64,000 nt of DNA from Istiophorus platypterus (GCA_016859345.1 CM029128.1:21703604-21767603), one strand, 5' to 3'; positions 47,471 to 62,800 are shown, counted from the first letter of the stretch. Numbers and translations: made by a program. The notes: generated by a model from the letters alone, not told the origin.

Positions 47471-48359
47471 ATCTGCGTTCGTTAGCCCGATGACAAGCTT
47501 AAACAAAAAGCCAGTTTCAGCTTCCTTTTTTATCAAACATTCTGCTAATCTAGCTAAGACGTTAGTTATGGGTTTCAAAACCGGTGAAACGAAACACAAG
47601 CGACTCGTGAAGAGGCTGCTCAAAGCACATTTAGCTAATGTTTCAGCACAGTTTTCCTCCCGCTAGTCGCTAATTTAAGCCCCTAGCGGGGTGAAGTTCC
47701 ACTGACATGTCACTATATTGAATAATAGCAGTCAGGCCGATCCCTGTGGACACGATAATATTAGTGTAGTTACCTCATACAACTCTCGCATCTGCGGCTC
47801 TGCTAGCAGTTGAAAAAGACAAATTGTCAGCAGAACTTTACCAGCCACTGAAAAGGCACCACAACAACGTTAAACATGTTTATAAAACCGTAACTTTCTA
47901 TTCTCTTCCCGCAATTGTTTCACACAGGTGCCGTGTTTGCCCCCCTCTGACACCCCCTCCCTTTTGGACCATAACATCCACACAGTCTGGTAAGAAAGAA
48001 ACATCGCACAGATCCGTGTATGGTTCAGCACAAGTCGTGTCATATTGCTGGAACTAATCCATCTCCTCACTGTGTTGTGCTGATGCGTTGGCGGACCAGT
48101 GGCTAATCAGCAACCCCTCTGCACTGGTCAGGTCTCGCCAGTATTGCCATGTAACCTTTCAGCCAGTTGGTCATTGCTATTAGTAACAGATGGGTGGGCT
48201 GATGGAGGCAGAATGTTTTCAAAAGGGAGCCCTTAAGATCAACATAACATGATCCACATGTATTGACTCAGACAGAGAATGAGTTTATGGCGCCAAGCAG
48301 GCAGTTGTCTGAAGGTAACCAGTTAAGTCAATGGCAACTGGACTTGGCTGCAATTTTTT

Positions 48360-49330
48360 TGAAGATGTTTAGCCACACATCCAAGAGGCTTCCTCAGTTC
48401 TGGCTGACTGGTGGGGAATCCCAGATATATGACCTCTGTGAACATCTGTGCTACAGGCTATGGTAGCAGTTGTTCCTCTGAAGACGTTAAGGACTCTATT
48501 TCTACCTCTTCCATGTAGAGGTTGGCCGCAATGGGAGAAACTGGCGAGCCCATTGCGCAGCCATGTTTTTGTCTTTAAAAATTCCAGTTGTATTGGAAAT
48601 AGGTGGTGTTCAGGCAGAGTTCCAGTTGTTAGCAAATCTGATCTGGGTTGAGGTTGGTTCTGTTATTGAGGGTGTTGTCATGTTGAAGGCGTCTCCTCAC
48701 TGTAGCCACCGCTTCTGTGATTGGGATATATGTGAACAATGATGTCACATCATAAGACATCATGGTTTCATCTGGTTCCAGTTTCAGTCCCCAAACCTTG
48801 TTCACAAGGTCCATGAAGTTCTGAACATGGTAAGGAGTGATCCCAACCAAGGAGGCTAAGATGGTGGCCACATGTTTAGTGATGTTATATGTGGCTGAGT
48901 TGATACTGCTGCATTGGGTCTGAGGGGGGTCCTTCCTTGTTGAACCTGGGGAGACCACAGACGCATGGGATAGTTTCTCCAGGATACAACTGATGGTATA
49001 GTTGTCTATCAATGGTTTCGTCTCTCAGTAATAGTTGTAAGTAGTCTATGGCTTTCTTTCTGTATCCACTGGTGGGGTCTCGTCTTAGGGATCGTAGGTG
49101 CTGGTATCACTTAGAAGTGTGGTGATTTTGGTGATTTTCAGTTAGGTTATTTTCATGTCTGATTCAGTTGCTGTGATGAGTTCAACTATGGGTAGATGTT
49201 TCGGAGTGATGGCAAAGTTTGATCCTTTAGACAGGACGTCCTTATCTGATTGAGTGAGTTCCCTGTGTGACAGATTCTTAACCCACCTGTTTTGTGTAGG
49301 AGTGTTCTTTTGGCTCCTGGTAAACAGCTC
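48360..49330 (-). pseudogene. Penelope-like element reverse-transcriptase relic in ythdc2 intron 1
   Basis: Read on the minus strand, blocks appear in order: QSDKDVLSKGSNFAITPKH near 49245-49200, then SSINSATYNITKHVATILA around 48910. MSYDVTSLFTYIPITEAVAT (the first catalytic Asp region of PLE RT) follows near 48760, and RTNLNPDQIC near 48640. Further scraps run to about 48370. These are hallmarks of fish Penelope-like elements. The palm YVDD box and GIY-YIG endonuclease are not seen, and the frame is broken repeatedly. Confidence 0.75.
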
Positions 49331-49630
49331 TGTTATTTAGTTGCTGCTGGCTCGCAACTGGAGGGTTAGAAACTTACGGATCTGTCTTTCTTGCTCCAGA
49401 TTTTTACGGTGTGTTTTCTAAGTGTTCCAGGTGCTCTCATTAATTGACTTCTCATATTTTGGATACATTTAGTAGTCTTAGAATTGCACAAAACATTCAG
49501 CAGATTGTTTGATTAGACATTTCAATGGCTTACAACAGATAAGCATTAGGAAATGAGGACCTTTATGTGTATGTTTTCCCCCATTTGTTGAACTGTGGTA
49601 AGATAAGGTGTTGTTGTGTTGCAGTGCATC

Positions 49631-52600
49631 ATGTCGAATATTGGTACAGCCTCACAAGAACCGACCAAGAGCCAGAAAACATCATGTCGTGGTTCCATCT
49701 CCAACGGACTCAAAGAAATTCACATCGATGAAGAGGTCAAGATAGCAGTGAATGTCTCTCTGGAGAGGTTTCGCTACAGTGACCAAAAAGGTATCAACTG
49801 TTTTATTGCTTTATATGAGATTATAAAAGCACCACATTTCTTTTGGGTGAGCCTCAGTAAAATATTGTTTTTTGTTATATCACATGAAAGGTATACTACT
49901 TTCATGCTCACTACTTGTCCCAGTGTGAGAAGAAAGGTATGATGGTGGAGTTGTGTGTAGTGTCCTAATATTTGCCCTCTCCTTTCCCTGATGGAACAGA
50001 GATGGAATTTCCCTCCTCGTTGTCCAGTACTGAGAGGGCATTTATTCATCGAATGGCACAGTCCCTTGGTTACATTTCTAAGAGCAAAGGGTAAGTTCCT
50101 CCACCAGCACGTATGTTCATCAAGTATTTGGGAATCGTTTGAGGAATTGTGCTGAAAATATAACTAGGATTGAAAATGATGAGTAAATTACAAAGTTACA
50201 CCCGCTCACTATCACACAAGTAGAAAAACTTTCACAATAAAGCTGCATTTGTAGTGCTGCAGTACAGCATTGACGTAGCTGCTGTTGACTATGCCAAAGG
50301 TGATGTGGACTGTGGAGTTTCACATCTCACACCAAAGAGAGACCAGAAACTGTGATTTGTCAGCTCTGGGTTAGGGTTAGGGTCTCACTCACACAAGTAC
50401 AACTCCTCTAACAAAGCAATCCCTACTGCAAACCTCACTGCAGTCACTGCACTCTTAGTAGTCTTATATACTGTATACACAGCCTCAAAAGTAATTTGGA
50501 CAAACCATCATCAATATAGATATAAGTATTAAATATTTGGATGGAAATCCTTCGCAGTCAATTACTGCCTAAAGTGTAAAACCCATGGACAACACCAAAT
50601 ACTGAGTATCCTCTCTTGAGATGTTTTGCCAGGCCTTTACTGCAGCCACCTTCAGGTGCTGCTTGCTTCAGGGACTTTCTGCCCTCAGTTTTGTCTTCTG
50701 TAAGTAAAAACATGCTCAGCTGGGTTGAGGTCAGGTGACTGACCTTTTTATTAGAGACTATTCAATTTCTTTGCCAAGAGAAGCTCTTGGGTTGCTTTCA
50801 CTGGGTCTTTTGGGTACTTAATCCATCCGTACTGTGAAGCATCATTCTATCAGTTTTGCAGCATTTGGCTGAATCTGAGCAGATAGTAAAGACCTTTACA
50901 CTTCAGAATTCATCCTGCTGCTTCTACCAGCAGTCACATCATCCATAAACACCAGTGACCCAGGTCCACAGGCAGCCATACATGACCATGTCATAACACT
51001 CTCTCCGTTATGGTTGATAGATGATGTGGTGGCTTTGGATCATGAGCTGTTTCTTTCCTTCTCCATAGTCTTCTCTTCCCATCATTCTGGTACAAGTTCA
51101 TCTTGGTTTCATCTGTCCAAAGATCTTCTTCTAGAACTGTTGAGGCTTTTTTAGATGTTTTGACTGGTAAAGTCAAATCTGACCTTTCTGTTCTTGAGTG
51201 TTACCGGTGGTTTGCACTTTCTGGTAAACCTTCTGTATTTACATTCATGAAGGCGTCTCTTGATTGTAGACTTTGAAAATGATACACCTTCCTCCTGGAG
51301 AGTGTTCTTGACCTAATTAGATGTTGTGAAAGGTTTGTCTTCACCGAGGAAAAAATTCTGTGATCATCCACTTTAGTTTTCCCCTGTGGTCTTTCGGGCT
51401 TCTTGGTGTTGCTGAGCATTAAAAGTTCCCATGAACAGCTACCAAAATTCAACATTACATGTTCTATTCTAATTCCTAAATGGTTATGGTGATATTTTTT
51501 TTAGCCACTTGAATTAAAGCGCAGGGTCTATACTTATGTACCTAACTCTGTGTGCCTTTGTATTTAAGTATTTTTATAGGACTTACAGCCAATTATACAA
51601 AGTCCCTTATTTTCAGTGACTCAAAAGTAATTGGACAATTGATAATTGATCAGTTTCAGGCCATCATTAGGATGAAAAAAAACCCAAACCTATCAGATAG
51701 ATGCAGAAACCTTAGGAGAGTCCAAATCAATAATATGCTACATTCTTAATAAGAAGGAATGCACTGGCAAGCTCAGCAACACCAAAAGGCCTGGAAGATC
51801 ACAGAAGACAATTATGACAAAAATGATGGTACTTCACAGTACAGATGGGTGATGAGCCAAAGCATACTGTGAAATTGACTCATGAGTTTCTCAAGGCAAA
51901 GAACTGGAATGTTCTTCATTGACCAGGTCAGTCATCTGACCTGAACCCAAGATTTTCTCACTTCCTGAAGACAAAACTGAGGGCAGAAAGACCCACAACA
52001 GCGACTGAAGGTGGTTGCAGTAAAGGTCTGGCAAAGTATCTCAAGGAGGAAACTCAGCATTTGGTGATGTCAGTGGGTTTAAGACTTCAGGCAGTCCTTG
52101 ACTACAAAGGATTTTCATCAAAGTATTATAATAATTTTTATATTTATATGTCTGATGGTTTGTCCAAATACTTTTAAGCCTCTGCAATTAGGGACTATGT
52201 ACAAAATTGTCTGGAATTCCGAAACAGTTAATGTAAATTTTCTGTAAAACCCCTTGAATTAAAACTAAAAGTCTACACTTCAATCACATCTTGATTCGTT
52301 TGTTTCAGATCCACTATGGTGGTGTATAGAAGCAAAATTGCAAAAATTGTGTCAATATCTAAATATTTATGGTCCTAACTGTATGTTAAAGGAGGCTTTT
52401 CTTTCTTTCTCTTTCAGGAAAGGACCAAATCGCTTCCTCACCCTCAGAAAGAAGGATAGTTCAGACAAACCTCGACCTATCATGCCTCTCCCACTCTCCC
52501 ACAATTCCTTATATTTCATTCGCAGCCTGCTCCAGAGGTTTCCCATCAGCAATAAGGAACGCACAGACATGCAGCCCAACAACAAAAGTGACATGTCTGT

Positions 52601-53715
52601 CTCTGCAGATCATGGTGGGTGTCAGTGACCTGTTACTTAAGTGAATTTATGTGAACTTAAGTAACCAGGATACAGTCTGCTTTCTCCTGTGAACTGATTT
52701 CATAGCTGTCATGTAAACAAGAAACCTGCTTTCCAAAACTGGCGTAGGGGATTAGAGAAAATTGACTTCCTCGGGTATACTGTATACTATTCTTGGAGAA
52801 AACATCTCTCAGGCATGTGTACATGTAGCTGGGTTTTTTACTCTGTCTTTTACAAGTGCAAATGTGCAGAGTAAACTGGAGTGGCTGGATGAAAGACACA
52901 CACACACACACGCGGTGATATAAATATCGATATTGTCATTCAGAAGTGAAATAAAAAACCCTCACTGTTAACTTTTTCATTGTCAGCATGTTGTTGAGTA
53001 GGGATGAAATGTACATATTTCAGCGTATACAGTAATGTCTGGGCACCAACCAGTCCACTTCAGCATTGATACTCCCATTCCTTTGCATTTCAAGATGGTA
53101 AAAACACTGAAGTGTGAAGTCAACAGGTGTGTAGTTTCGGGTCATATAATATTCCTCTACTCTTCCCTCAGACAACAGTTGTGACCGAAATAGTGCAAGT
53201 GGACGTTTAAACAATGGTGTTCCCATGGTGCCTCAGAGGAGAAATCCATCAGAACTTGACAGTTTTCGACGCTCCCTACCTGTTCATGAACGCCAGGAGG
53301 AGATCATTAAGCTCATCAGAGAAAACAGGGTGGTGCTGGTGGTGGGAGAAACTGGCTCCGGAAAAACTACACAGGTGGGTCGGTCTGACAGGCACACGGT
53401 CAAACAACTACTGGACAGATTGAGAAAATAATTGGTACAAACATTTGTAGTCCCCATAGTATAAACCTGGTTCGTTCTGGTCACTGTGCATTTCTGCAGA
53501 TTCCACAGTTCCTGCTGGATGAATGCAGCAGGAATGGAGAGCCCTGCAGGATCTTCTGCACTCAGCCCAGACGTCTTGCTGCCATTGCTGTTGCTGAGAG
53601 AGTGGCAGCAGAGAGAGGAGAGCGTGTGGGTCATACTGTTGGCTATCACATCAGACTAGAGAGCAGGTAGATTAGACCACAGCCTTACCATTATGGTAGA
53701 TAGACGCTGACCAAA

Positions 53716-53755
<40 letters not shown>

Positions 53756-53771
53756 CCATACATATACACAA

Positions 53772-53833
<62 letters not shown>

Positions 53834-56800
53834 GTGTTTGTATATATATGTATGTGTGTGGTTGTATATATATATTATCATGTGTCCCTGACACATGATA
53901 ATGCACCTTTTGCACTTCGTGGCTATTTCTGTAAATTTGCTGTCCTTTCTAAATAAAGTTGTTAGTAACATAGACATAAAAGTTAGGAATCTTAACTTTT
54001 TTTTAATGACGGAACTGATGACTTTAACAGAGTAGATGAAACCAGCAATGTTATGTATTCCATGTCCGAAGGGGGCTATTGAAAGGTGGTTAGAGGTGTT
54101 TGAGGTGTGACCCTGCACCCAAACTATATAACTTAATTATGCAAAATAAGAAAATACAATAAACTTTCCAATATAGCATTTGTGAGGTTGTGGAAAACAC
54201 TTAAGTTGCTTAATATGTAAGTGATTGTTGTAACTGTGACTGTGAAACCTCAGGGTCTCTGTCAAGACATTGCTGACCTTCTGCACCAGTGGAGTGTTCC
54301 TCAGAACATTGATGGCTGGGGATGAAAGCCTGACAGCTGTCACACATGTCATTGTGGTGAGCATTGAGACTACAAATAAAAAGGACACATAGACTCAGAA
54401 AAGCGGTGAACTCTGTAATCCTGCTTTATGAAATACACCTATTTGAATCTGGGATTGCTCTTTAAAGAGTAACTTAAAATGCAGGCTGTTAAGCAGTGTT
54501 TTGCTGCCCTCTCTGGTTGAAAGTTTCAAGCCTGTTTCAACTCTGACCACACCAAGCAGTGATGTTATCAGGTCTCCAAGTAAGCATGTGTGTCACTGCA
54601 GGAAGGCGAGAAGTCAAACCACTGGAGGTCAGCAAAAAAAAATATTGTCAAGGGGTTGAGTTCTTCTTTAAAGCCTTTATCAGCTCCAAGATTTAGTTTT
54701 GTTAGACCTCACAAGAAAGCACATTGTGTTAAAGTGTCATGCTGTGTTTTACCAGGACGAGGTGCACGAGCGTGATGGTCTGACTGACTTTCTGCTCACT
54801 AAGATGCGGGATGTGCTTCAGAAAATCCCCACTCTGAAACTGATCCTGTCCAGTGCGGCTCTGGATATACCTCTGTTTCTTCGGTACTTTGGCTCTTGTC
54901 CTGTTATCCATCGTAAGTCCCACCAGCTCTGTGTTCCTTACATGAATGAATGCTCATACAAACTGTTTCTACTTTAGAGGTTTTCTCCCACACTACACTT
55001 TATTGCTCTTTGCATGTTTGTCAGCCCGTTGGCTTCTCTGTGACTGTCAGATAGGATACAGAAAACACCAGTTAATGTAAAAGTGATGTGTTCTGTCAAG
55101 ATGACAAAGGGTTAGTAGAAAAATATGAGGTACTGATTAGACCAAACAGTTTTGGTTTACTGGTATGCAGTGTTTTGAATATGAGAAGGGCTATGATGGC
55201 AAGCTTTTCACTCTGCCTGGACATTCTAAACAAGTGGAAACACTTTTGCCTCTAGATGTGGACTGAGGGCACTTCACATGACCTAGTTAATTTCAAGCAT
55301 ACTCAAACCTTTTATACTTCTTGCTTGTATCATCCAAAGTTTGATGTGGTCTGCTGTTCTAAAACTCAGAGCATATTTATCCCAAGTATAAATAAGAAAA
55401 AAGAAACAGCAGCAGTGACAGACTTTAATTTTACACTATCAACATGTTTGTTGACATTAGTTAGGCTCAGAATGCCCCATCAACATGATTTTTTATATAC
55501 AAATATTTGTGGTGCTTTGAAAACCTGTGGACTAAGAGGCAAAAAGCCAAATAATTTCAAATTGCTTGAGCATTTTCTTTGTCATTGAAACAACCATAGA
55601 AAATGTATAGTACCACTCACGCTAATGAATGACATTACTTAGTAGCCTAATTTATTCAGAAATAACAGGAGTGAAAACCAAGCAAAAACAGCCCAGGTTT
55701 AAAGGTGATATGTGTAAGTTTTTGCTAATGCTACATAACCAACATGAGCATTAATACCTGTTTAAACTATACTAGTTCAGCATCAAACTCAGTTTCTTTA
55801 CTCACAAAGAGTTGTCTCCAGTGGTGGAAATAATATCAAGGTTAGCTCCTCTTTTGCTTCTGTTTCTATCACCTATTTTCTCCTAATGAAGATAGCATGT
55901 TAACCAGCTAGTCCTGGCTTGTCTCATTACTTTCCAGTAGTGAGTAACTGTAGCATCCAGTCTGTCCTGAAGAAGTAACCCTGCTCAGAGGGCATATTAT
56001 AACCCCTTGTATTGTAAATGCAACAAGGGTTGAGGCTCTTGGCAAGTGACTATCACCACCATCTGCTCCCAGCAAGAAACCATGTTCAGAGGCAGAGAAT
56101 ACTTACAGATAGCACCTTTAGACAGGTAACTAGAGGGGCATGGTACCATCCAGAAATGGCAAATGTCATATCCACATTGTTTACCATAAATTAACAAAAA
56201 TAAATTCATAAATACTGGGGTGTGAGTGTTACACGTCACTTCAAAAACTGTTTAAAGATGAGGTCTTATTAAGTGAGACAACGCAAGTGCATGGTTTTCC
56301 CCTGGGTTCAGGAGTCATCTGTATATGTGGAATAGGATGTTAATTATTTCATATTGATAAATTAAGAGTCTTTTTGTTTTGTTTTGTTTTTTCCCTGTAG
56401 TCAAAGGAAGACAGTTTGAAGTGCAGGAACTCTTTCTGGAGGATATTCTGAGACTGACAGGTTTTATCAATAAGGACATGAGGAAACATAAGGAAGAGAC
56501 ACAGAGAAGTATGATTCATTACTCCACTGAGTCAGACTGAATGAAAAAAATAAAGAAATGTCTTCATCTCATTTGTGTGCTGATATGCTCTGTTTGTCAG
56601 AGGAGAAGAAGCAGAAGCGTTTGTCAGAGTGGTGTAAGGCAGTGGAGAACAGTTGTGTGATGGAGAAACAGAGGAACCCCGTGTCTGTCCTAGGCTTTTT
56701 CCAGGACAGCAGCTCCCTGGACAGAGGGGACAGCACCTTCAACAAGCCAGTAAACCAATGCACAAACACATGCACGTGTGCACACACTTATCACTCTAAG

Positions 56801-59800
56801 CACTGTCCCAGATATATAAACAAGATGGCACTTTCGCCTCACTTAAGTATGATTTAGCACCACTGCTCGTTTTCCCTGAAGCTTAATAAGCATAATATTA
56901 TTTTGTTTGTATATCTTCTATTGTTATAGTTGACTCAATAATATTTCAGTTAGACAACTTGCATGGAAAAGTGTAATATGCATGCACAGACAGAGCAAAG
57001 ATTGAGGATGGATGAGTACATTTTTTTCCCTCCAACTTAAGTTGGAGCTTGCTGAGGTGGTGGTGGGGGTGAGTAGTTCTCTCACATGGATTCAAAAATC
57101 TGGCCCAGCGACAGCTACTTTTCATCATAGAGTGAGACAGCTGCAGTCCTCTTGATTCCAGCGGAAGAAGCAGCACAGGGTTTCGTACTACCCTAATGCA
57201 CTTGAAACTTTTTTTAACTTTTAAAAAAAGGAGGGAAAACTTGAAGGTACTTCTTTAACAAATTATTTAGACAGACAAACAAAGAGCGACCAGTGGAAAC
57301 AAATTGCCAACATTGTTGGTGTGTCTGGTAGCAGTGGAAATGTCAGAGAGCAAAAATCCCCATGTGAGCATGTAGAACACACACTCCCAGACCTATAGCA
57401 CTGTGAGACATGTAGCAGTGCAGGTCAAGTTGACTACCTGAACTAACTTTCAGGCATCGCTCCATTTGCCTCAAGAATAAAAACAACAGAGAGAGTTTAA
57501 ACTCTGTGACACCTGTCACTGAGCCAAGTTTTGCATTTTTTGGTTAAAAACTTCAGAAAAAGTTAGTGAACACTTTAAATTATTTTTATCTCAAAATAGA
57601 GAAGTTTGTAGGGTTTTATTTCAGATTTGCCAATACTGTAATGAACAGCTTGGTTTTAATTGAAGTCCACAACAGCTCTAACATTGTTACATTGTTGTCA
57701 AATGATGTCTGATTATTATGTTGAGTATAGTTGTGTTATGTGAAACCTGACTAGGCTGAGTCAGTGAGTGATTTTGTGTCACAGAAGGAGATTGGCTCAG
57801 AACAGCTGAAGCCATGGCTGCTGAAGGAGATGGACTCCTGCATTTCCAACATTTTCCTCAGTGAAGACCAGGATGTTTTCATTCAGCTCTTCAACCTCAT
57901 ACTGTATGAAAGTGTTGATGGTATGAATGATTTCCACTCTCATTCACCTTGGTGGAATCAGGCCATATTTTCTTATATACAAATTAGAAAGTTTGGCATT
58001 AAAATGCTGTTAGAGTGGGAATAATTTTGTTAATGATACTGTGGTGATAACAATTTCAGTGGATGATGTACAGTATATACATGTGATACAGAATATCTAT
58101 TATTTCTTTCATCAGTGTGATGATGTATCGTATTGGTCAGGTATATAATTCTTTGGATTCGACATTCCTGTCTGGTTTTAAAACTGAATTTCCAGAAACT
58201 TTAATATATTACGATATAGTGTATAGATATTACAATATAAAATGACATATTGGGATAGAGGATTTTCCATATTGCCCACCACTATCTGCAGATACTACAT
58301 AACTGCCCATGAAAACACAACTTGTTTTTCACTCTTAGCTTTTGTATGAACTTAACAAATTAAATTTTCTTAAAAAAGTTAATTAGGGAGCCTGGCTCAC
58401 TGTGTCCATCCGCTTCCAGCTTTTATGCTAAGCTAAGATAATCGTCTCCTGGTTCCAGCTTCATATGTACTGTACAGACGCGAGACTGGCAAAAATTGTT
58501 CTAAGCTAATTCTCTGCAAACAAGTGTTCCTGTAACAACTAATATTTTAATGGCAGCCTTGCACATATAAAGCAGGTGTAGTAACTATTTCCTCATAATT
58601 GTGTTCTTGTACTTAGTGGACTACAAGCACAGCGATACAGGGGCCACGCCTCTGATGGTAGCAGCAGGTCGAGGGTTCCTCACACAGATGGAGCAGCTGC
58701 TCAGTATGGGGGCTGACATCAACATGAAGGCAGCTAATGGATGGTAGGACACCTATCATGTTATAGTACCAAGCTGATGTTAACTAAAGATAAATGGGAG
58801 TTGGCATGTAAGGTTTGTGAAATTGGATTCCAACATTCAGTTAGTGAGAGGTTGGATTCATCCCTCCGGGCAGCTTTACAATATGACCAGTAATGCAGTT
58901 CTACCAACTGCAAATGTTACACTCTTTCCACCACATTTTCCACTAAACCTGTACTTCTTACATTATGACTTACATCGAGGCCAAACAGTTCAGTCTTTGT
59001 TTCAAAAGAGCAAGGAATCTTGATTCTCACGGTCCAAGTGTTCTTCAGCTGCTTTTTTACAAACTCCAAGCATTTTTCATGTGTCGTTCACCAATGAAAG
59101 GATCCCATCTGGCCAATTAACTATAAAGCTCAGATTAGTGGAGTGCTGCAGTGAATGTTGTCCTTCTGGAAATTTCTCCCAGCTCCACACAGGATCTCTG
59201 GAACTCAGACAGAATGACCATCAGGTTCTCGGTCACCTCTTTTACAAACGCTCCCACCCACCTGCTTTTTTTGCCAGGCAGCTCTAAGAAGAGTCCTGAA
59301 TGTTTCAAACTTTTTCCTTTTTGTAGCCTTCCCCAGGCCCATTTCTTGACACAAGCTTTTGACACTCTCTTAGCTCTGCAGGCAGTTCCTTGGACCGCGT
59401 GGTTTGGTTTTTGCTCTGATTTACATCGACGACTATCAGTCCTTATATAGACACTGGTGTGTGGGGTTCCAAATCAGGTCCAATCACCTGGATTGACCAA
59501 ATGTGGACTCCATTAAAGGTTTAGAAAGAACTGAAAGATGATCAAGAGAAATCTGAGGCACCTGAGCTTATTTTCAAGTGTCATAGCTAAGGGTCCGAAT
59601 ACTTATGAGAACGTGATATTTCTGTTCTTCCCCTTTTGATAAATTTGCTAAAAATTTCTAAAATTTTGTTCTTGCATGGTCCTTATGGGATATTGAGTGT
59701 AGACTGATGTGGAAAAAAAATAATTAATTAATAAACTTAAATGTTTTTAGCACAAGACTGTAACATAGAAAAATGTGAAAAAATAAAGGGGTCTGAATAC

Positions 59801-62800
59801 TTTCAAAATGTACTCTATTAGTTTGTTTTTACATTCCTTGACGCTGCAGGACATGTGATGGTTTTTGAATGCATCAATTAAGAGTGTGTCATCTCTTTCA
59901 GGACAGCCTTAGACTTTGCCAAACACTTTCAGCAGACAGAGGCTGTGGATCTACTCAAGTCCGCCATGTGAGTATAGGGTTGACCTCAGAAAAGTTCTAA
60001 GGGAGTGTTAAAAAGTGTTTATTTAGTGGCTCCTGTGTTTGGAATTTTCAGTGTAGAGGTGCATCATTCTCTCATGTTTTCCCTAAATTTGTTCTTGCTG
60101 AGTTTCCTTTTCTATCATACACTGTGGTTTTTATATGATTTTTTTTTTTTTTTTACATTTAGAAAATGTAGATTGGTGTGGCTTAATAAATTCTTTTTAT
60201 CTCTTTTAGTTATTAATGGTGAAATGTAGTCTAACTATATGTAGAATGTAAAATCCCATTCATGTGCATACCCGTTCCTGTGCAGTCCCCTGAGAGAGGT
60301 GAGCAGCCTGGATGAGTCCACTCTGGTGCAGGGTAGCAGTGCAGAGCTGACTACTGAAGAGCAGGAGCTGCTCAACCTGTACCACCACAGCTTTGATGAT
60401 GAGCGGGTGGACCTGGACCTGATTATGGATCTGCTGCACAACATCTGCTCTACCACCTGTGATGGTGAATCTCAGCACCCATCTCAATTTTAACCACATA
60501 CTGTAGTGGGACTGAGCAGTGGATTTCATGGCTACAACAGAAGTCCACCATTGTCTAGAACATTTCTAATAATCACAGCCAGATTTCACAGTATATGAGT
60601 GATATTTCAGGATTATTAGAATTTAAACTTCTGTGTTTCGTTTTTCAGGTGCTGTCCTGATTTTCCTTCCTGGATATGATGAGATAGTAACACTCAAGGA
60701 CCGCATCATGTTGGACGATAAGAGATTCTCCACCCACTCTGAGAGGTGAAATGTAGACTATACATAAAGAGAATGGATGAAATCTATCACACCGTATGTT
60801 TTTAGAATGATGAGCACTCAAAGAAAGAGTAGGTTATCTTTAATTAAAGTCACGATTAGTTATAGATGTTTCTTGAAGTCATTTTCATGTTTATATATAC
60901 ACAAATACTGGATTCATTTTGCCTTAAACAAACACTGTAAAAATGGACTGTCTGTGTCAGCAAATAAGTCAATGTGTTTAGCATTGTATGTGGCATAGCA
61001 AGATATTGTGTAGTGTGTCTCTAACAGAGTGATACTGTCTCTCAGGTTCCAAGTGTTCACTCTACATTCAGATATGCAGACTCTGGACCAGAGGAAAGCC
61101 ATGAAGACTTCTCCGCCTCATGTCCGGAAGATAGTGAGTCTCTGACTCTTCCATGTGTCATTTCAATCCACTACAGTCGTCATGACTTTTAGCAAAGCTT
61201 TACTGGGGTCATTAGATGACAAATAGTTTTCTACCTTAATGAATAAAGCTTTTGTTTATCAAGACCCTCAAAGATATTTTTCATAATTCCAGGGCAACAC
61301 ACCCCAGCAGTGTCTTGACACACCTCTAATGGTTAAATATCCTTTATCCCAGCATGAGCATGTGTCAGCTGTCCAGCATTTAATCACATTCACATTCGCT
61401 GAGTGGAACCTTCCAGCTGTTATACCCAGAGTACTTCTTTTGCCTGTGTGCATTATCTTGTATATACTAAGGGTGTCAAACTACACAACGTGGCCCCTGT
61501 ATCGCACTGTTACACTTATGTCAGTAAATCTGCAACCATTATGCAAATAAATGCTTTTCTAAAATGTGACCAACAGGGTTTTACCAACCATGTGAAAAGC
61601 ATTTTTTCCAAGAAAAAGAAGTGAAACCAAAGACATGTTCCATTACATTTATTTTATTTTATATGTCCAGAAAGAGGTTGTTAAACCATGATAAAACTCT
61701 ATAACCATTTTTTTGTTTTGGTTTTTTTTTATGATGTAATCACATTTTGTAATGATTCACATCCACATTCATACCGTATATGAAGCTAAAATACAGATAC
61801 TGAGATCTGTTGTCAGTAGTGTGGTTTTTCCCTTTGAATAGAATTTTGCAGGAAATTTGAAGGAAATTCACTCACTTTTACAATAGATTATAACTTCTCA
61901 TTTTTTTCCTTTCAGATTCTTTCGACTAACATTGCTGAGACAAGCATCACCATCAACGATGTTGTTTTTGTCATTGATTCAGGAAAAGTCAAAGAGGTAG
62001 AGTCACTGATGAAGAGTTGCATTTACAATATAAGCATATTGCATGCAACATAAAAGCATGTTGTTAGTAATTAACTAATGAATGTTTGTTTTTTTTGTTT
62101 TTTCTCTCCCTGTTGTAGAAGTCCTTCGATACCCTCAGTCATGTATCCATGTTAAAAACTGTTTGGATCTCAAAAGCCAGCGCGATGCAAAGGAAGGGAA
62201 GGTAACATAAAATCACTTGAACTGATATTGAACTGATGCTGTTAATATCCATTTTAATAGACTGATATATATATCTAAGGTGTATCATCTGAAGAATCTG
62301 TGTGAAATGTTTCCACAGAGCTGGGCGCTGCAGACCAGGCATTTGCTTCCACCTCTTCAGTCGACTCAGGTTCAACAACATGCTGGAATTCCAGGTTCCA
62401 CAGCTGCTGCGGATGCCGCTGCAGGTAGACACACACACATTTAACTTTGATCTTGATGGGCATATTGAGGAATGATTAGATAATGAAAATAACAACAGTA
62501 ATAATAACATTGATTTGACAGTTTTGGTGATTTCATCCCACATCATTATTTCATCATGGTCCCGTTTGAGGAGATCCTATTCTGGTGACTGAAGGGCATC
62601 TGTTATTGTACCATTATGGGGCCATACATACTGTGTAGTTGGACACAGGAAAAAAAAAACTATGATTTAACATCTTTTCACTTTTCTATTGTTTAAATCC
62701 CTGTATTTGTTTGGTTGAAATTGTGAATCAATGCAATTTTGCACAGTATTTTGTCCCTGATATCTCATACTGGAATCAAAATAAAGAACATCTCTTCATG

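Noticed and set aside
49791..49799. ythdc2 donor GTATCAAC as a possible U12 GT-AG donor
   Set aside because: It differs from GTATCCTT at the critical positions, and the acceptor side lacks a U12 branch site. It is an ordinary U2 intron.
50369..50384. TTAGGG units (and TAACCC units at 2047-2060) as interstitial telomere
   Set aside because: There are only about two units at each site, which is expected by chance in 64 kb.
53672..54118. 148-codon minus-strand ORF over the compound microsatellite
   Set aside because: It translates simple repeats (His-Thr, Tyr-Ile and Cys-Val runs) and is intronic.
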